Origin: Ahaetulla prasina
Lineage: Eukaryota > Chordata > Lepidosauria > Squamata > Colubridae
Length of the DNA: 64,000 nt
Reading direction: 5' to 3'
Assembly: GCF_028640845.1 (NCBI RefSeq)
Contig: NC_080541.1
Location: 2,227,935 to 2,291,934 of the forward strand
Shown: positions 48,342 to 58,744 of the stretch, piece after piece
How the letters are laid out: each line of letters starts with the position of its first letter
Numbering within the stretch: position 1 is the first letter of the stretch
Position numbers and translations under genes: made by a program
Notes under the pieces: generated by a model
What the model was told of the DNA's origin: nothing
Seen by the model: the letters and a program-made list of their open reading frames with translations, nothing else
Databases searched by the model: none

Positions 48342-49379
48342 CAGGGGTCTCAACCTTGGCAACTTTAAGACTTGTGGACTTGAAATAGATTCGGAAAAGG
48401 ATTTGGTAAAGGACTGTATGATAAAATGGGCACAGAATATTCAGGAACCAATAATGTTGGAAACATGGGAGAAAATCTGGGTTAGAAATGTTAAGTTTAC
48501 ACAAGCACAGAATTTAAGGGAAAATTTTTATAAGATGTTTTATAGATGGCACTTAGATCCCAAAAAATTATCACGTATGTATCCTAATATCCAAGCGAAA
48601 TGTTGGAGGTGTGATTGTGATGATGCTACATATTTTCATATTTGGTGGACTTGCAAGAAAATTAAGGTCTTTTGGATAAGAATTTGGTGGATTATTCAAA
48701 ATGTACTGAAGAAGAAGATAAAGTTCCTGCCACAATTTTTCCTTTTGGGAATTATAACGGATTGTACAGGGATTGAGACTAAATTGATTCTGAACTTAAT
48801 AACAGCAGCAAGACTGTTGATTGGACAATACTGGAAGAAAGAAGAGATACCTACAATAGAAGAATGGATATTGAAAGTTATTAATTTGGCTGAGATGGCT
48901 AAAATCTCAGCGTTTTTAAAAGACAATACGCAGGAAAGATATTTAATTGAATGGAAAAAATGGATTGATTATTTACAAAACAGATATCAGATTAAGAAAT
49001 ATCAGATTGCCTTTGAATAATTAGAAAGTTATTTTATGTAATGGGGAGGGGGTTGGGAGATGAAAAGCTTTGGATGTGGTTATTTGGATTGGAAGGGAAA
49101 ATTTTATTCTATGTTTGGTTTATGTATAACAATACCTTGTGATTGACCCGGGAAGCCGGGGCGGGGGGGAGGGAGGGGGGAAGGGGTTGTTTTTTTTTTT
49201 TGGGAGGGAGGGGGAAAAAAGGGGGAAAAATGTTTTTGTTTTTTAAAACTCTTTCAATAAAAAAAAAAAAAAGACTTGTGGACTTCAATTCCCAGAATCC
49301 CTCAGCCAGCAAAGCTGGCTGAGGAATTCTGGGAGTTGAAGTCCACAAGTCTTAAAGTTGCCAAGGTTGGAGATCTTTG
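48342..49379. mobile_element. M1 MITE split by an L1 insertion
   Basis: Left arm CAGGGGTCTCAACCTTGGC to GACTTGTGGACTT (48381), right arm from 49286 to GGTTGGAGATCTTTG. The flanks CGTTGGGC and CGCTGGGC (49380-49387) are an 8-bp duplication with one change. Confidence 0.9.
48382..49270 (+). pseudogene. 5'-truncated L1 LINE (ORF2 C-terminus, 3' UTR, poly(A))
   Basis: A frame of 205 codons (48403-49020) shows the L1 ORF2 C-terminal layout: YRWHLDPKKLSRMYPN, KCWRCDCDDATYFHIWWTC (the cysteine-histidine motif) and KVFWIRIWWII. The frame is uninterrupted, so the insertion is fairly young. Its ATG is internal. The 3' UTR has a G-rich tract (49150-49235), AATAAA at 49255 and poly(A). A perfect 15-bp target duplication AAGACTTGTGGACTT flanks it (48367-48381, 49271-49285), classic L1 target-primed insertion. 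Confidence 0.93.
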
Positions 49380-49419
49380 CGCTGGGCTCCATTGTGGTCG
49401 TAAGTCAAGGACTACGTGT

Positions 49420-49672
49420 GATACAATCCGGCATTTGCCAGGGAGCAGCACAATCACACCTAGGATTTTTTGGTGTGGGCATCAGCTGCTCGGTTTCAGC
49501 CAGAGCTGAGAGTTCGGTGTCCCGAAAGGATTTTTATTTCTCTCTGGAAAAATTCTCAGGGAAGCCTTCCTATTAGTTCGGGTTGCGACGGCCCGTTTCA
49601 TGTTGCTGTCAATTGAATAACATTTTTATTACTTTTCCAGCCACGTCTTTCTCGTCTCTGGCTTAGCACCGG
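49420..49672. other. Single-copy stretch, nothing recognised
   Basis: No repeat signature. Confidence 0.35.
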
Positions 49673-50195
49673 TGTTCTGTCCCACCTCGCCTCAGTCCGG
49701 GCGATGGTTTAATTAGCCGGCACTATCAGCTCTGGCAGCAAACTAGCGAGCGTCTGCCAAGTGTCTCTGTTATCTCCCTTGATGCCGATGAGTCAACAAA
49801 CAGTACTTCAGCTAGTCAAGCAGTTGATTTGCCTGCTACGAAGAGGCATAGCAGCCCTCGCTGCTTTTATATCCTGTGGAGTGTGGCTCCATGACTCAGC
49901 ACTTTCTAGGCTTGCCCTACCCCTGCTTCTGTTGTTCCCACCTCTCCTGCCTATGAAACCTAGGGTGCAGCCAGGCCTGATTGCCATCAGCTGGGTCTGG
50001 AGGCGTGGCCTGTGGGGGGAAAAGTCAGGGAACAGAGGCCTCGTTATTTCCTCCACCTGGCCTGCCTCTGGCTCCTGGAGCTGAGCCAGGGAAGCCGGTG
50101 CTCCCGAGGTAAGTCCTGACGGCCCTTCCCCCTCACTTTCCAAGTCACTTTCTGGCAGGGGGCCCGGCTCGGGGGGGGGGGGCACAGACACAACA
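49673..50195 (-). mobile_element. Solo LTR, family LTR-T (523 bp)
   Basis: TGTTCTGTCCCACC ... GACACAACA on the plus strand, so TGTTGTG...GGGACAGAACA in LTR sense. It shares ATGACTCAGCAC and GGAGCCACAC blocks with 3678-4194 and 58233-58740. The flanks ACCGG and ACGGG are a 5-bp duplication with one change. TATA-like GGATATAAAAGC on the minus strand. Confidence 0.8.
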
Positions 50196-50475
50196 ACGGG
50201 TGGCCTATCTCAGCAAATAGCAGCATTTTCTTGCCCGAAAAAAAAATCATTTTCTGGGTGTATCTTAATTTCCGTCTCTTTCTACTGATGGACCGAGAAA
50301 GCATCCCTCAAACGTTTCCAGGGTTCTTCAGATTTCGCCCACTGAACCATCTGAGGCATTTCACGATACTTCTATTCAGACTTCAAGTAGCTTTTATACA
50401 TGTGTTTATTTATTTGGTAGATGTCCATCCCACCTTGATAACTTTTGTAATTCAAGGCAGCAAACACACCTCATT
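50196..50475. other. Single-copy stretch, nothing recognised
   Basis: No repeat or gene was recognised. Confidence 0.35.
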
Positions 50476-50479
50476 CTCC

Positions 50480-51460
50480 TTCCTCCTCCTATGTCCCCCA
50501 TTGCAACAACCCTGTGAGGTAGGTTGGGCAGAGAAAGAGGAACTGGGCCAAAGTTGCCCAGCTGCATTTAATGCCTAAGGCGGGACTAGAACTCACCATT
50601 TCCTGGTGATTGGCCCCAAAGTCATCAGCTGGCTTTCATGCCTAAGGAGGGACTAGAAGTCACCGTCTCCTGGTGATTGGCCGAAAATCATCCAGCTGAT
50701 TTTCATGCCTAAGGCGAGACTAGAACTCACCATCTCCTGGTGATTGGCCCAAAGTCTTCAGCTGGCTTTCATGACTAAGGAGGGACTAGAAGTCACCGTC
50801 TCCTGGTAATTGGCCCAAAGTCACTCAGATAAGATGGCCTTCATGCCTAAGGCGGGACTAGAACTCACCATCTCCTGGTGATTGGCCCCAAAGTCATCAG
50901 CTGGCTTTTATGCCTAAGGAGGGACTAGAAGTCACCGTCTCCTGGTGATTGGCCAAAAATCATCCAGCTGATTTTCATGCCTAAGGCAGGACTAGAACTC
51001 ACCATCTCCTGGTGATTGGCCCCAAAGTCATCAGCTGGCTTTTATGCCTAAGGAGGGACTAGAAGTCACCGTCTCCTGGTGATTGGCCGAAAATCATCCA
51101 GCTGATTTTCATGCCTAAGGCAGGACTAGAACTCACCATCTCCTGGTGATTGGCCCCAAAGTCATCAGCTGGCTTTCATGCCTAAGGCGGGACTAGAACT
51201 CACCGTCTCCTGGTGATTGGCTGAAAATCACCCAGCTGATTTTCATGCCTAAGGCGACACTAGAACTCACCGTCTCCTGGTGATTGGCCCCAAAGTGAGT
51301 CAGCTGCTTTCATAACTAAGGTGGGACTAGAATCCACCGTATGTTGGTAATTGGCCAGTTGGTAAAAGTCACCCAGCAGGTTTTCATGCGTAAAGTGGGA
51401 CTAGAACTCCCAGTCTTCTGCTTTCTAGCCTGGTACCTAACAACTGCACCACACTGGCCC
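50480..51460 (-). repeat. Dimeric minisatellite built from a tRNA-SINE (MIR/CORE-like)
   Basis: About 13 units of 66-68 bp (CATGCCTAAGG starts at 50570, 50637, 50704, ...). Two unit types alternate: GGCGGGACTAGAACTCACC with CCAAAGTCATCAGCTGGC, and GGAGGGACTAGAAGTCACC with GAAAATCATCCAGCTGAT. The ends keep single-copy SINE parts: AACCCTGTGAGGTAGGTTGG at 50508 and, at 51420-51460, CTAGCCTGGTACCTAACAAC plus TGCACCACACTGGC, whose complement is a tRNA A-box region. Confidence 0.88.
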
Positions 51461-52086
51461 TGGCTTGCTTCCTTCCCCAAGCAGCTCCAAGTTACCACTT
51501 CAGGATCGTTTCCCCAGATGTGCAAAATTACAACGTGCTTATTTGGCAAAGCGCGTTGCTCAGACAGGCAGCTTCTCCACACACAGCTGCTTCACAGCCA
51601 CTTGGGTGAAGGAGACCCTGCAACAAATCGAGCCCAGCTCCACCCAGATGTCTTCCGCTTCCTGCAGACATCCAGCGACTAGAGACGCTGCCTTCCAGAA
51701 AGGGGGTGTGTGTGGATCCTCCCCCCACACTGCTTGACCCCTTCCACCTGCCCTTGGCTGTAATCCTGTAAGTGCAGTTTCATGTTGCATTTCCACAGTT
51801 TCTCCCCGTCGGAGAGGGACGGGAGACAAGCCGCATTTACTCAAATAGCTATTGATCTCTTGGCTCTATAAAAATGACGACGCTCTTCAGCCTTGGCTGG
51901 AGGTTCGGTTTGGGGCCACCAGCGCAGCCTCCCTGATGCAGCCCTTCCGCTTCCCACGGACTACAGATCCACTCATCCTCAGCCTGCCTGCCTGCAAGCT
52001 AATCCAGAGACGCCGGAAGCCCAAGTTGGGGATTCTAGCCAATTCAGTGGTTCTCCTTTGGCCCCACAAAAGAGACGTCCCTGCCT
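51461..52086. other. Single-copy stretch, nothing recognised
   Basis: Several short overlapping frames, none convincing. Confidence 0.35.
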
Positions 52087-52087
52087 A

Positions 52088-52595
52088 GGTTTACAGAACA
52101 ACAGAGTTGGAAGGGACCTTGGAGGTCTTCTAGTCCAACCCCCTGCTAAAGCAGGAGACCCTATACCACTGCAGACAAACGGCTGTCCAATCTCTTCTTA
52201 AAAACCTCCAGTGTTGGAGCACCCACAACTTCTGGTGGCCAGCTGTTCCACTGGTTAATTGTTCTCCTTAATTCCAGGTTGCTGCTTTCCTTGAGTAATT
52301 TCCATCCATTGTTTCTCGACTTGCTTTTTGGTTCTATAGAGAATAGTTTTTCTCTTCTCTCTTCTGCTTCTTCCTCATTCTTGGAGTATGTGTGAGATTT
52401 CTAAATACCTTACTCAAATTCCCAGATAGCGTAAATCAAAGCGACCTACGTAGTTGCTTCTCTCCTTGATTAATTTCCATCCATTGCTTCTAGTTTTGTC
52501 TACTGGTGCTTTGGGAAATACCCCTCTTCTTTGTGGCAGCCCTTCAAGTACTGGAAGACTATCATGTCCCCCCCTAGTCCTTCTCCTCTGAATAC
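52088..52595 (-). mobile_element. CR1-type LINE 3' fragment, rearranged
   Basis: AACAGAGTTGGAAGGGACCT to GTTTCTCGACTTGC, then an unrelated insert (52335-52450), then CTTCTCTCCTTGATTAATTT to CCTAGTCCTTCTCC. Confidence 0.75.
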
Positions 52596-52596
52596 A

Positions 52597-52920
52597 GAAT
52601 GAGAGTTGGAAGGGCCCTTGGAGGTCTTCTAGTCCAACCCCCTGCTCAAGCAGGAGACCCTATCATTTCAGAGAACTGGCTGTCCAATCTTTTCTTAAAA
52701 ACCTCCAGTGACGAAGCACACACAGCTTCTGGAGGCAAGCTGTTCCACTGGTTACTTGTTCTCACTGTTAGGAAATTCCTCCTTAATTCCAGGTTGCTTC
52801 TCTCCTTGATGAGTTTCCATCCGTTGCTTCTTGTCCTGCCTTCAGGTGCTTTGGAGAAGAGCTTGAGCCCCTCTTCTCTGAGGCAGCCCCTCAAATATTG
52901 GAAGACGGCTGTCTTGTCAC
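52597..52920 (-). mobile_element. CR1-type LINE 3' fragment
   Basis: GAGAGTTGGAAGGGCCCTTG to CAGCCCCTCAAATATTGGAA. The minus frame 52646-52894 has KLIKERSNLELRRNFLTVR. Confidence 0.85.
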
Positions 52921-53439
52921 CTGCAGAGTATGGGAATTCTGCCTCCTTCCCACCCCATTCTCTCCTTTATCAGTGAACCTGGATGTTCCAGCTCAGCCAT
53001 TTCTGGTCCCCCAACCAGGCCTGGTCCTCAGATCCCCGCTGGGCCTGATTCCCGACTCCTGGCTGCTGCGGAAGAGAAGGGAGCCTGCTGAAGGAACGCA
53101 GGGCTCCCATCTCAAGCCTTGCTCAGGGCTCCAGGACCACTGAAGCATCTCAGTCAGCAAGTTTGCAAGCCCTCATCAATCACAATCGCTTCCCTTCTGC
53201 TTCTGCCCCCTGGCTGGACCAGGCCAGCAGAAGCCCACGGAGCAGCTGGTGTGACCTGCATGGCTGGGAAAGGCTGAATCCCATGCGCTCCTCCAGGCCA
53301 TGCTGACCGTGTGGAAGCAGAGTTGCCATTCCAAGAGGTTGCAGAATATTAACCCCTTTGCTGTTTCCACAGAGCTCGGGCAGCGATGAGCCCATTCCCA
53401 GTCAGGGAGGCAGAGCCACATTTTACCCATGGTAGAAAA
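52921..53439. other. Single-copy stretch, nothing recognised
   Basis: GC-richer than its surroundings. No gene was recognised. Confidence 0.35.
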
Positions 53440-54180
53440 TGTTTGTAGCTCAGGTTGAACTGCGGGTTCCTTGGTGTTCTCTGAGCTTGGGATTTTCTTG
53501 CAGACATTTCATGACCCAACTAGATTACCTCATCAGTGTTAGAAGGGAGTGGGGTTTGTGGAAAGGTGGTGGTGGTAGAGGAGGAGAAGGAGAAGGAGAA
53601 GGAGAAGGAGAGGAGGAGGAGGAGGAGGAGGAGGAGGAGGAGGAGGAGGAGGAGGGGAAGGAGAAGAAGAGGAGGAAGAGGAGGAGGAGGGGAAGGAGAA
53701 GATGAAGATGAAGAAGAAGAAGAAGAGGAGGAGGAGGAGGAGGAGGAGGAGGGGGAGGAGGAGGAGGAGAAGAAGAGGAGGAGGAGGAGGAGGAAGGAGA
53801 GAAGGAGAATATGAAGATGATGAAGAAGAAGAAGAAGAAGAAGAAGAAGAAGAAGAAGAAGAAGAAGAAGAAGAAGAAGAAGAAGAAGAAGAAGAAATTT
53901 GAACAATAAAATAAGAAGAAGAAGAAGAAAAGGAGGAGGAGGAGGAGGAGGAGAAAGAGAAGAAGAGGAGGAGGAGGGGAAGGAGAGAAGAAGAATATGA
54001 AGATGAAAAAGAAGAAGAAGAAGAAGAGGAGGAGGAGGAGGAGGGTTTCACTCTCTGTTTATATACAAGAGTCATGTCTGGTCAAATGTATATCAAAAAA
54101 AAGCAAACCCACTCCTTTCTAGCACTGATGGGATTACCTAGGCTGGTAATGAAATGTCTGCCACAAACCCACCGAATTCA
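53440..54180. repeat. PLE-tail family 1 inverted pair around a homopurine tract
   Basis: Reversed unit 53440-53560 (GACATTTCATGACCCAACTA), then about 470 bp of nearly pure A/G (53574-54047) broken only by TTTGAACAATAAAAT near 53897, then a direct unit 54115-54180 (GCACTGATGGGATTACCTAG). Long poly-Glu/Leu/Ser frames here are artefacts. Confidence 0.85.
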
Positions 54181-54660
54181 GGGAGCTGATTGTGCTGAAT
54201 CCCACCCATGATCCCTTCCCAGCCCTTCTCTGCCCCCCTCCCCCCGCCCCGTTTCTTTCGAGCCTTTTGACTTCCTTCCGGTTCCTTGCTCATTCCTTTC
54301 TCTCTCTAAAAGTTTGACAGCTTTTAAAAAGGGAGGTTTAAAAACTTTCTTTTTTAAAAAAAAATTTTTTGATTAGCGCAGTGTTTTTCTCCAACTTGGC
54401 AACTCTGAAGATGCGGCGACTTCAGTTCCCAGAATTCCCCCGGGAACGTGCTCTCTTTTTTTAAAAGTCCACTTTTAAAAAGTCCACTTTTTTAGAAGTG
54501 TCAGAGTGGATAATCCACGCTGGCTCGGTTCAAGTCAAGTTATCCATTATTCAGGTTGCGTCTCTGTCCTTAAGTCTCTCGATGCACTTAAACCAGACGC
54601 TTAAAAGGGGGAAAAAAAATCAAAATAAAACAGGTTCAGACCCTTCATTCTTCTCCAGTA
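54181..54660. other. Single-copy stretch with a degenerate M1-like arm
   Basis: TCTCCAACTTGGCAACTCTG ... TTCAGTTCCCAGAATTCCCC (54393-54441) looks like a mutated M1 arm. The rest is unassigned. Confidence 0.4.
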
Positions 54661-55038
54661 CAGGGAGTCCTCGACTTGCAACAGTTCACTTAGTGACCGG
54701 GATTACAATGGCACGGAAAAAAGTGATTTATGACAGTTTTTCACACTTAAAAGCATCGCAGCGTTCCTGTGGTCACGTGATCAAAATTCCGATGCTTGAC
54801 TCCTATTTATGATGGCTGCAGCGTCCCAATGATCCACTTTTGTGACCTTCTGAGAAGCAAAGTCAATGGGGAAGCCAGTTTCACTTAATGACCTTGCTAC
54901 TCACTCAACACCTGGAGTGATTCGCTTAACAACCGTGGCAAGTAAAGTCGTAAAACCAGGAAAAATTCACTTAACAAACGTCTCATTTAGCAACATAAAT
55001 TCTGGGCTCAGCTGTGGTCGTAAGTCAAGAACTACCTG
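54661..55038 (+). mobile_element. M6 MITE, full length
   Basis: CAGGGAGTCCTCGACTTGCA ... GTCGTAAGTCAAGAACTACCTG. Both ends are inverted repeats. Interior blocks: CACGTGATCAAAATTCCG, AGCAAAGTCAATGGGGAAGC. No clear target duplication here. Confidence 0.83.
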
Positions 55039-55097
55039 GATCAGAAAAGGGATAACACTGATTTATCCTACAATTTTGCAATCAAATCTGTCTAAAT

Positions 55098-55501
55098 CAG
55101 TGGTAGTCAACCTGCTCCCTACCGCCCACTAGTGGGCGTTCCAGCTTTCATGGTGGGCGGTTGGGGTTTTGTCCGATACTGAAGCACTTTCCTTTTTTTT
55201 AATTTAATTGACTTTTTAAAAAAATTCATAGCATTATTTAAAAACATTTTCATTAGGTTTTCATAAAATTCCCCGTGACAATTTAAATTTCTGAAAATAT
55301 ACTATTTGTATCGCCCGCGCATAAGTTTAGTTCACGTTACGTAAGTGAAACTAAATGGCGCTTTAATGCGACCGCAAACAAAAGAGCCTCATCCCAGAAT
55401 AGCTCGCGCATCTCCCCCCGAAGCGGTGGGAGGTTAGAAAATTTTACTACTAACAGAGATACAAAAGTGGGCGGTAGGTATAAAAAGGTTGACTAGCCCT
55501 G
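55098..55501. mobile_element. hAT-type MITE (M4), complete with perfect target duplication
   Basis: CAGTGGTAGTCAACCTGCTC ... AAAGGTTGACTAGCCCTG, with subterminal CTACCGCCCAC and GTGGGCGGTAG inverted. Flanked by identical GTCTAAAT (55090-55097, 55502-55509). 404 bp, no transposase. Confidence 0.95.
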
Positions 55502-55639
55502 GTCTAAATGAAAAAAAAAGGCTTACAACATGGCGTGTTTACTTCTTTGCTCTTAAACAAAGAGAGACAGTTCTGCACAGAGGATGGAGTCCTGTTTAAA
55601 TAGCAAATCATTTTTAAGGCTGTTTCCATACAGGTATAA

Positions 55640-55755
55640 GGTCCTGGATTAGTGACCGCAATTGAACAGAACATTTCTGTTGCCAGGTGAGACAGTTGTT
55701 AAGTGAGTTTTGCCCCATTTTATGACTTTTTTTACCCCAGTTGTTAAGTGGATTT
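55640..55755. mobile_element. M6-like fragment
   Basis: GGTGAGACAGTTGTTAAGTG and CCATTTTATGACTTTTTTTA resemble reversed M6 interior. Confidence 0.5.
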
Positions 55756-56092
55756 CATGCCTAAGGCAGAACTAGAACTCACCGTCTCCTGGTGATTGGC
55801 CCAAAGTCACCCAGCTGCTTTCATGCCTAGGGCGGGATTAGAACTCCCAGTCTCCTAGTGATTGGCCTAAAGTCACCTAGCTGCTTTCACGCCTAAGGCA
55901 GAACTACAACTCCCCGTCTCCTGGTGATTGGCCCAATGTCACCCAGCCGCTTTCATGCCTAGGGCGGGATTAGAACTCCCAATCTCCTGGTGATTGGCCC
56001 AAAGTCACCTAGCTGCTTTCACGCCTAAGGCAGAACTAGAACTCACTGTCTCCTGGTTTCTAACCTGGTGCCTTCACCACTAGACAAAACAC
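55752..56092 (-). repeat. Second SINE-derived minisatellite
   Basis: Four to five units of about 67-75 bp (TTCATGCCTAAGGC ... GTCACCCAGCTGC) end in the single-copy tRNA-like part TTCTAACCTGGTGCCTTCAC. Same family as 50480-51460, without strict alternation. Confidence 0.83.
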
Positions 56093-56635
56093 CTTCTCTT
56101 TTGACTTTTTTGACCGTGCTTTGCAGACACCCCTGAATGTTTGTGAAGCATTTCTCAGAGACCCCGAGCCTATCAAAACTAAGAGCAACTCAAAGGCGAG
56201 CCGCTTCCTCTTTGACCTTATTAATTCTACAATTGCAATCCTTTTCCATTTCCTGGGAAGTAACGTCTCGTTTAGTGGGAGTCTAGACTCGCAGCCAAAA
56301 TCTTAATGCAACTTAGAGAAAACGGACTCAAAAGTGCTCCTTGGGAAATGACGCCCGGGCTGCCCTGCGCCTTCCCTGCCCGAGTGCTTCAAATGCAAGA
56401 ACTGGCTTGTTTCTTTGTGAGCCACTGGGAAGGGAGGCACTTCGCAGATTTGCACGAGTGAAATACAAGCCCCCACCTCGACTGAGTCCTGCGGGTTAAA
56501 ACAAAAAACAAAAAAACCCTGAAATATCAAGCATGAAAAATTATTAATCGCAGAATATGAAAACACGCTTTCAGTGGCTTGTAATTTTGAATGGTCACTA
56601 AACGAACTGATGTTGTAAACCGATGTTGTAAACTG
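56093..56635. other. Single-copy stretch, possible conserved segment at 56110-56330
   Basis: TTGACCTTATTAATTCTACA, ACAATTGCAATCC and AGTAACGTCTCGTTTAGTGG with no repeat hallmarks. No gene was recognised. Confidence 0.35.
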
Positions 56636-56644
56636 TTGTAAACT

Positions 56645-56875
56645 TCCTGCGATGCATTGCAAAAATAATAATAAAAAAATAATTCATTGCAAAAACACAG
56701 TAAAGTAATGCATTGAAAAAACACAGTAAAATAATGCATTGCAAAAATAAAAAATAATGCATTGCAAAAACACAGTAAAATAATGCATTGCAAAAATAAA
56801 AAATAACGCATTGCAAAAATAAAAGAATATGCATTGCAAAATAAAAATTAAAAAAAATAATGCATTGCAAATGGA
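56645..56875 (+). repeat. TGCATTGCAAAAA minisatellite
   Basis: About ten copies of ATGCATTGCAAAA separated by CACAGTAAAATA or ATAAAAAAT linkers. The frames in this region are low-complexity. Confidence 0.9.
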
Positions 56876-56884
56876 TGAACAGAT

Positions 56885-57295
56885 GATGCTGGGATGACCG
56901 AAAAGGCATTTTTCATCTAACAGTAGCCCAATTCTGCAAAAAAAACAAACCCCAGCCATCTTGCAGATTTTTGACCCACTGCCTGCAGGTGCCCCTTGGA
57001 TCATTTCCTCCCATCCTGACGTTACGTCCTGAGACCTTTGAGGCATATAAAAACCCGAGAGAGATCCAGAGGGATGATGGATGGATCTGGAAATATTCTC
57101 AAAGAACTCAGTAGCCTAGAGCAGGCTCACACGCCAGCCTTCCCAACCGCTGTGACATGGATGCAGAATGGTTGCGTGGTGCGGTTTGCCACAACTTCCC
57201 CCCAGCAGGGAGGAAAACTCCACAGTGCCATCTCAAGCCGCTGCCTCTCCTTCAGGGATGTCCAGCTTTGGCAAGATGTTGCAATCTGGAATTAG
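56885..57295. other. Single-copy stretch, nothing recognised
   Basis: No repeat or gene was recognised. Confidence 0.35.
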
Positions 57296-57296
57296 A

Positions 57297-58043
57297 ATTA
57301 GAATAGAACAGAGCTGGAAGGGACCTTAGAGGTCTTCTAATCCAGCCCCCTGCTCAGGCAAGAGAACCTATACCATTTCAGATAAGCGGCTGTCTACTCT
57401 CTTCTTACAAACCTCCAGTGATGGAGTACCCACAATTTCTGGTGGCAAGCTGTTCCACTGGTTAATTGTTCTCACTGTTAGGAAGTTTTTCCATAATTCC
57501 AGGTTGCTTCTCTCTTTCAGAGTTTCCATCCGTTGCTTCTTGTCCTGCCCTCCGGTGCTTTGGAGAATAATTTGACCCCCTCTTCTTTTTGGCAGCCCCT
57601 CAAGTACTGGAATACAGCTATCAGGTCGCCCCTAATTCTTCTTTTCTTTAGAGTAGCCAAACCCAAATTCTGTGGCCGTTCTTCCTACGGTTTAGTCTCC
57701 AAGCCTTTGATCATCTTAGTTGTTCTTCTCTGCTCTTTTTCCAAAGTCTCAACATCTTTTTTGTAGTATGATGACCAAAACTGGATGCAGGATTCCAGGT
57801 GTGACCTTACAAAGGCTTTTTAAAGCGGTATTAATACTGCAGGTGATTTTGATTCTGTGCCTCTGTTAATGCAGCCTAGGATTGTATTGGCGTTTTTAGC
57901 TGCTGCCGCACATGCTCATATTTAAGGGATCGTCCACTGTGACTCCAAGTTACTGTTTTTGAGCCAGATCTCACCTAATCTTATACCTTTGATTTTTTCC
58001 TAGAAGACCACCAAGGTCCCTTCCAACTCTGTTATTCTGTATT
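57297..58043 (-). mobile_element. CR1-type LINE, longer 3' portion
   Basis: AACAGAGCTGGAAGGGACCT through CAAAACTGGATGCAGGATTC to upstream CR1 coding sequence (GCCTCTGTTAATGCAGCCTA). A plus-sense CR1 end (CCACCAAGGTCCCTTCC ... TTATTCTGTATTC) abuts at 58003. Confidence 0.82.
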
Positions 58044-58232
58044 CCTATCTGTTGCAAGAGAATTCACAAGTCTTCCCTGCCCCCATCCATTGCTCCAGAA
58101 AAGCATATTTTAGACACCAAGATAATCCAACAAATCAAATTGGCTTCAGATTTTTCCCTGCTGCAGAAATCTGGGGAAACCCACTGGATCCAGTGCCCCA
58201 ATCAAGATGAGATCCAACTTAGAAATACGAAG

Positions 58233-58740
58233 TGTTGTGCCTCACTCGCCCCCCTCGCCGCAGCCGGGCCCTTCTCATCTCCTGCCAGACACTGATAGTA
58301 CAGGAGAATGTCCTGGCATGCCTCCACCCCCCAGTCCTGGCACCATGCCCGGAGAAACTGAGCAAACAAACCTCCCTCTGATAGCATGTGCGCCTGAAGC
58401 CAGCCATGAGCTGGGATTACCGGCAGCTGGGGACAAAATGATGCAGTGGACAGATCCTCGCTTCCGGAGAATGGAGAGGCGACGTCAGCAAAAGGAAGGG
58501 AGGGGCAGGCCTGGATAAGTGCTGAGTCATGGAGCCACACCCCATGGCCTATATAAAGGATCTGCTTTCTGGCATTCTCTGAGTCAGGCAAAGTCTAATT
58601 TGGATTGCTGAAGTCACATCCTGGTCTCCTGCCTGCCCTGAGAACTCTGACAGAACTTTGGCAAAGCTGCAGAGGCTTTGCGGCCACGCTTGATATGGAC
58701 TTCCCCGACCCGGCCGTCAGAGGAGGAGTGGGACACGACA
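58233..58740 (+). mobile_element. Solo LTR, family LTR-T (508 bp)
   Basis: TGTTGTGCCTCACTCGCC ... GGGACACGACA. Reverse complement is alignable end to end with 3678-4194. TATA-like GCCTATATAAAGGATC at 58550. The flanks CGAAG and AGAAG are a 5-bp duplication with one change. Confidence 0.87.
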
Positions 58741-58744
58741 AGAA

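Larger units (their letters stand above)
47974..49418 (+). mobile_element. M6 MITE carrying a nested M1 that carries a nested L1
   Basis: M6 left part to 48341 (TTACAACTGTTCATTTTGTG, AACAACGGTGCCATGAAAGG). After the inserted block, M6 resumes TCCATTGTGGTCGTAAGTCA and ends ACTACGTG. The outermost layer of three. Confidence 0.85.

Noticed and set aside
48403..49020. Host gene of 205 codons
   Set aside because: Matches the L1 ORF2 C-terminus, is flanked by a 15-bp duplication and has a poly(A) tail.
50571..51340. CRISPR-like regular repeat of about 67 bp
   Set aside because: Units are contiguous with no unique spacers and derive from a SINE; no cas genes.
53520..54075. Long open frames of poly-Ser, poly-Leu and poly-Glu on both strands
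   Set aside because: Translation of homopurine/homopyrimidine microsatellite; every frame is open because the repeat lacks stops.
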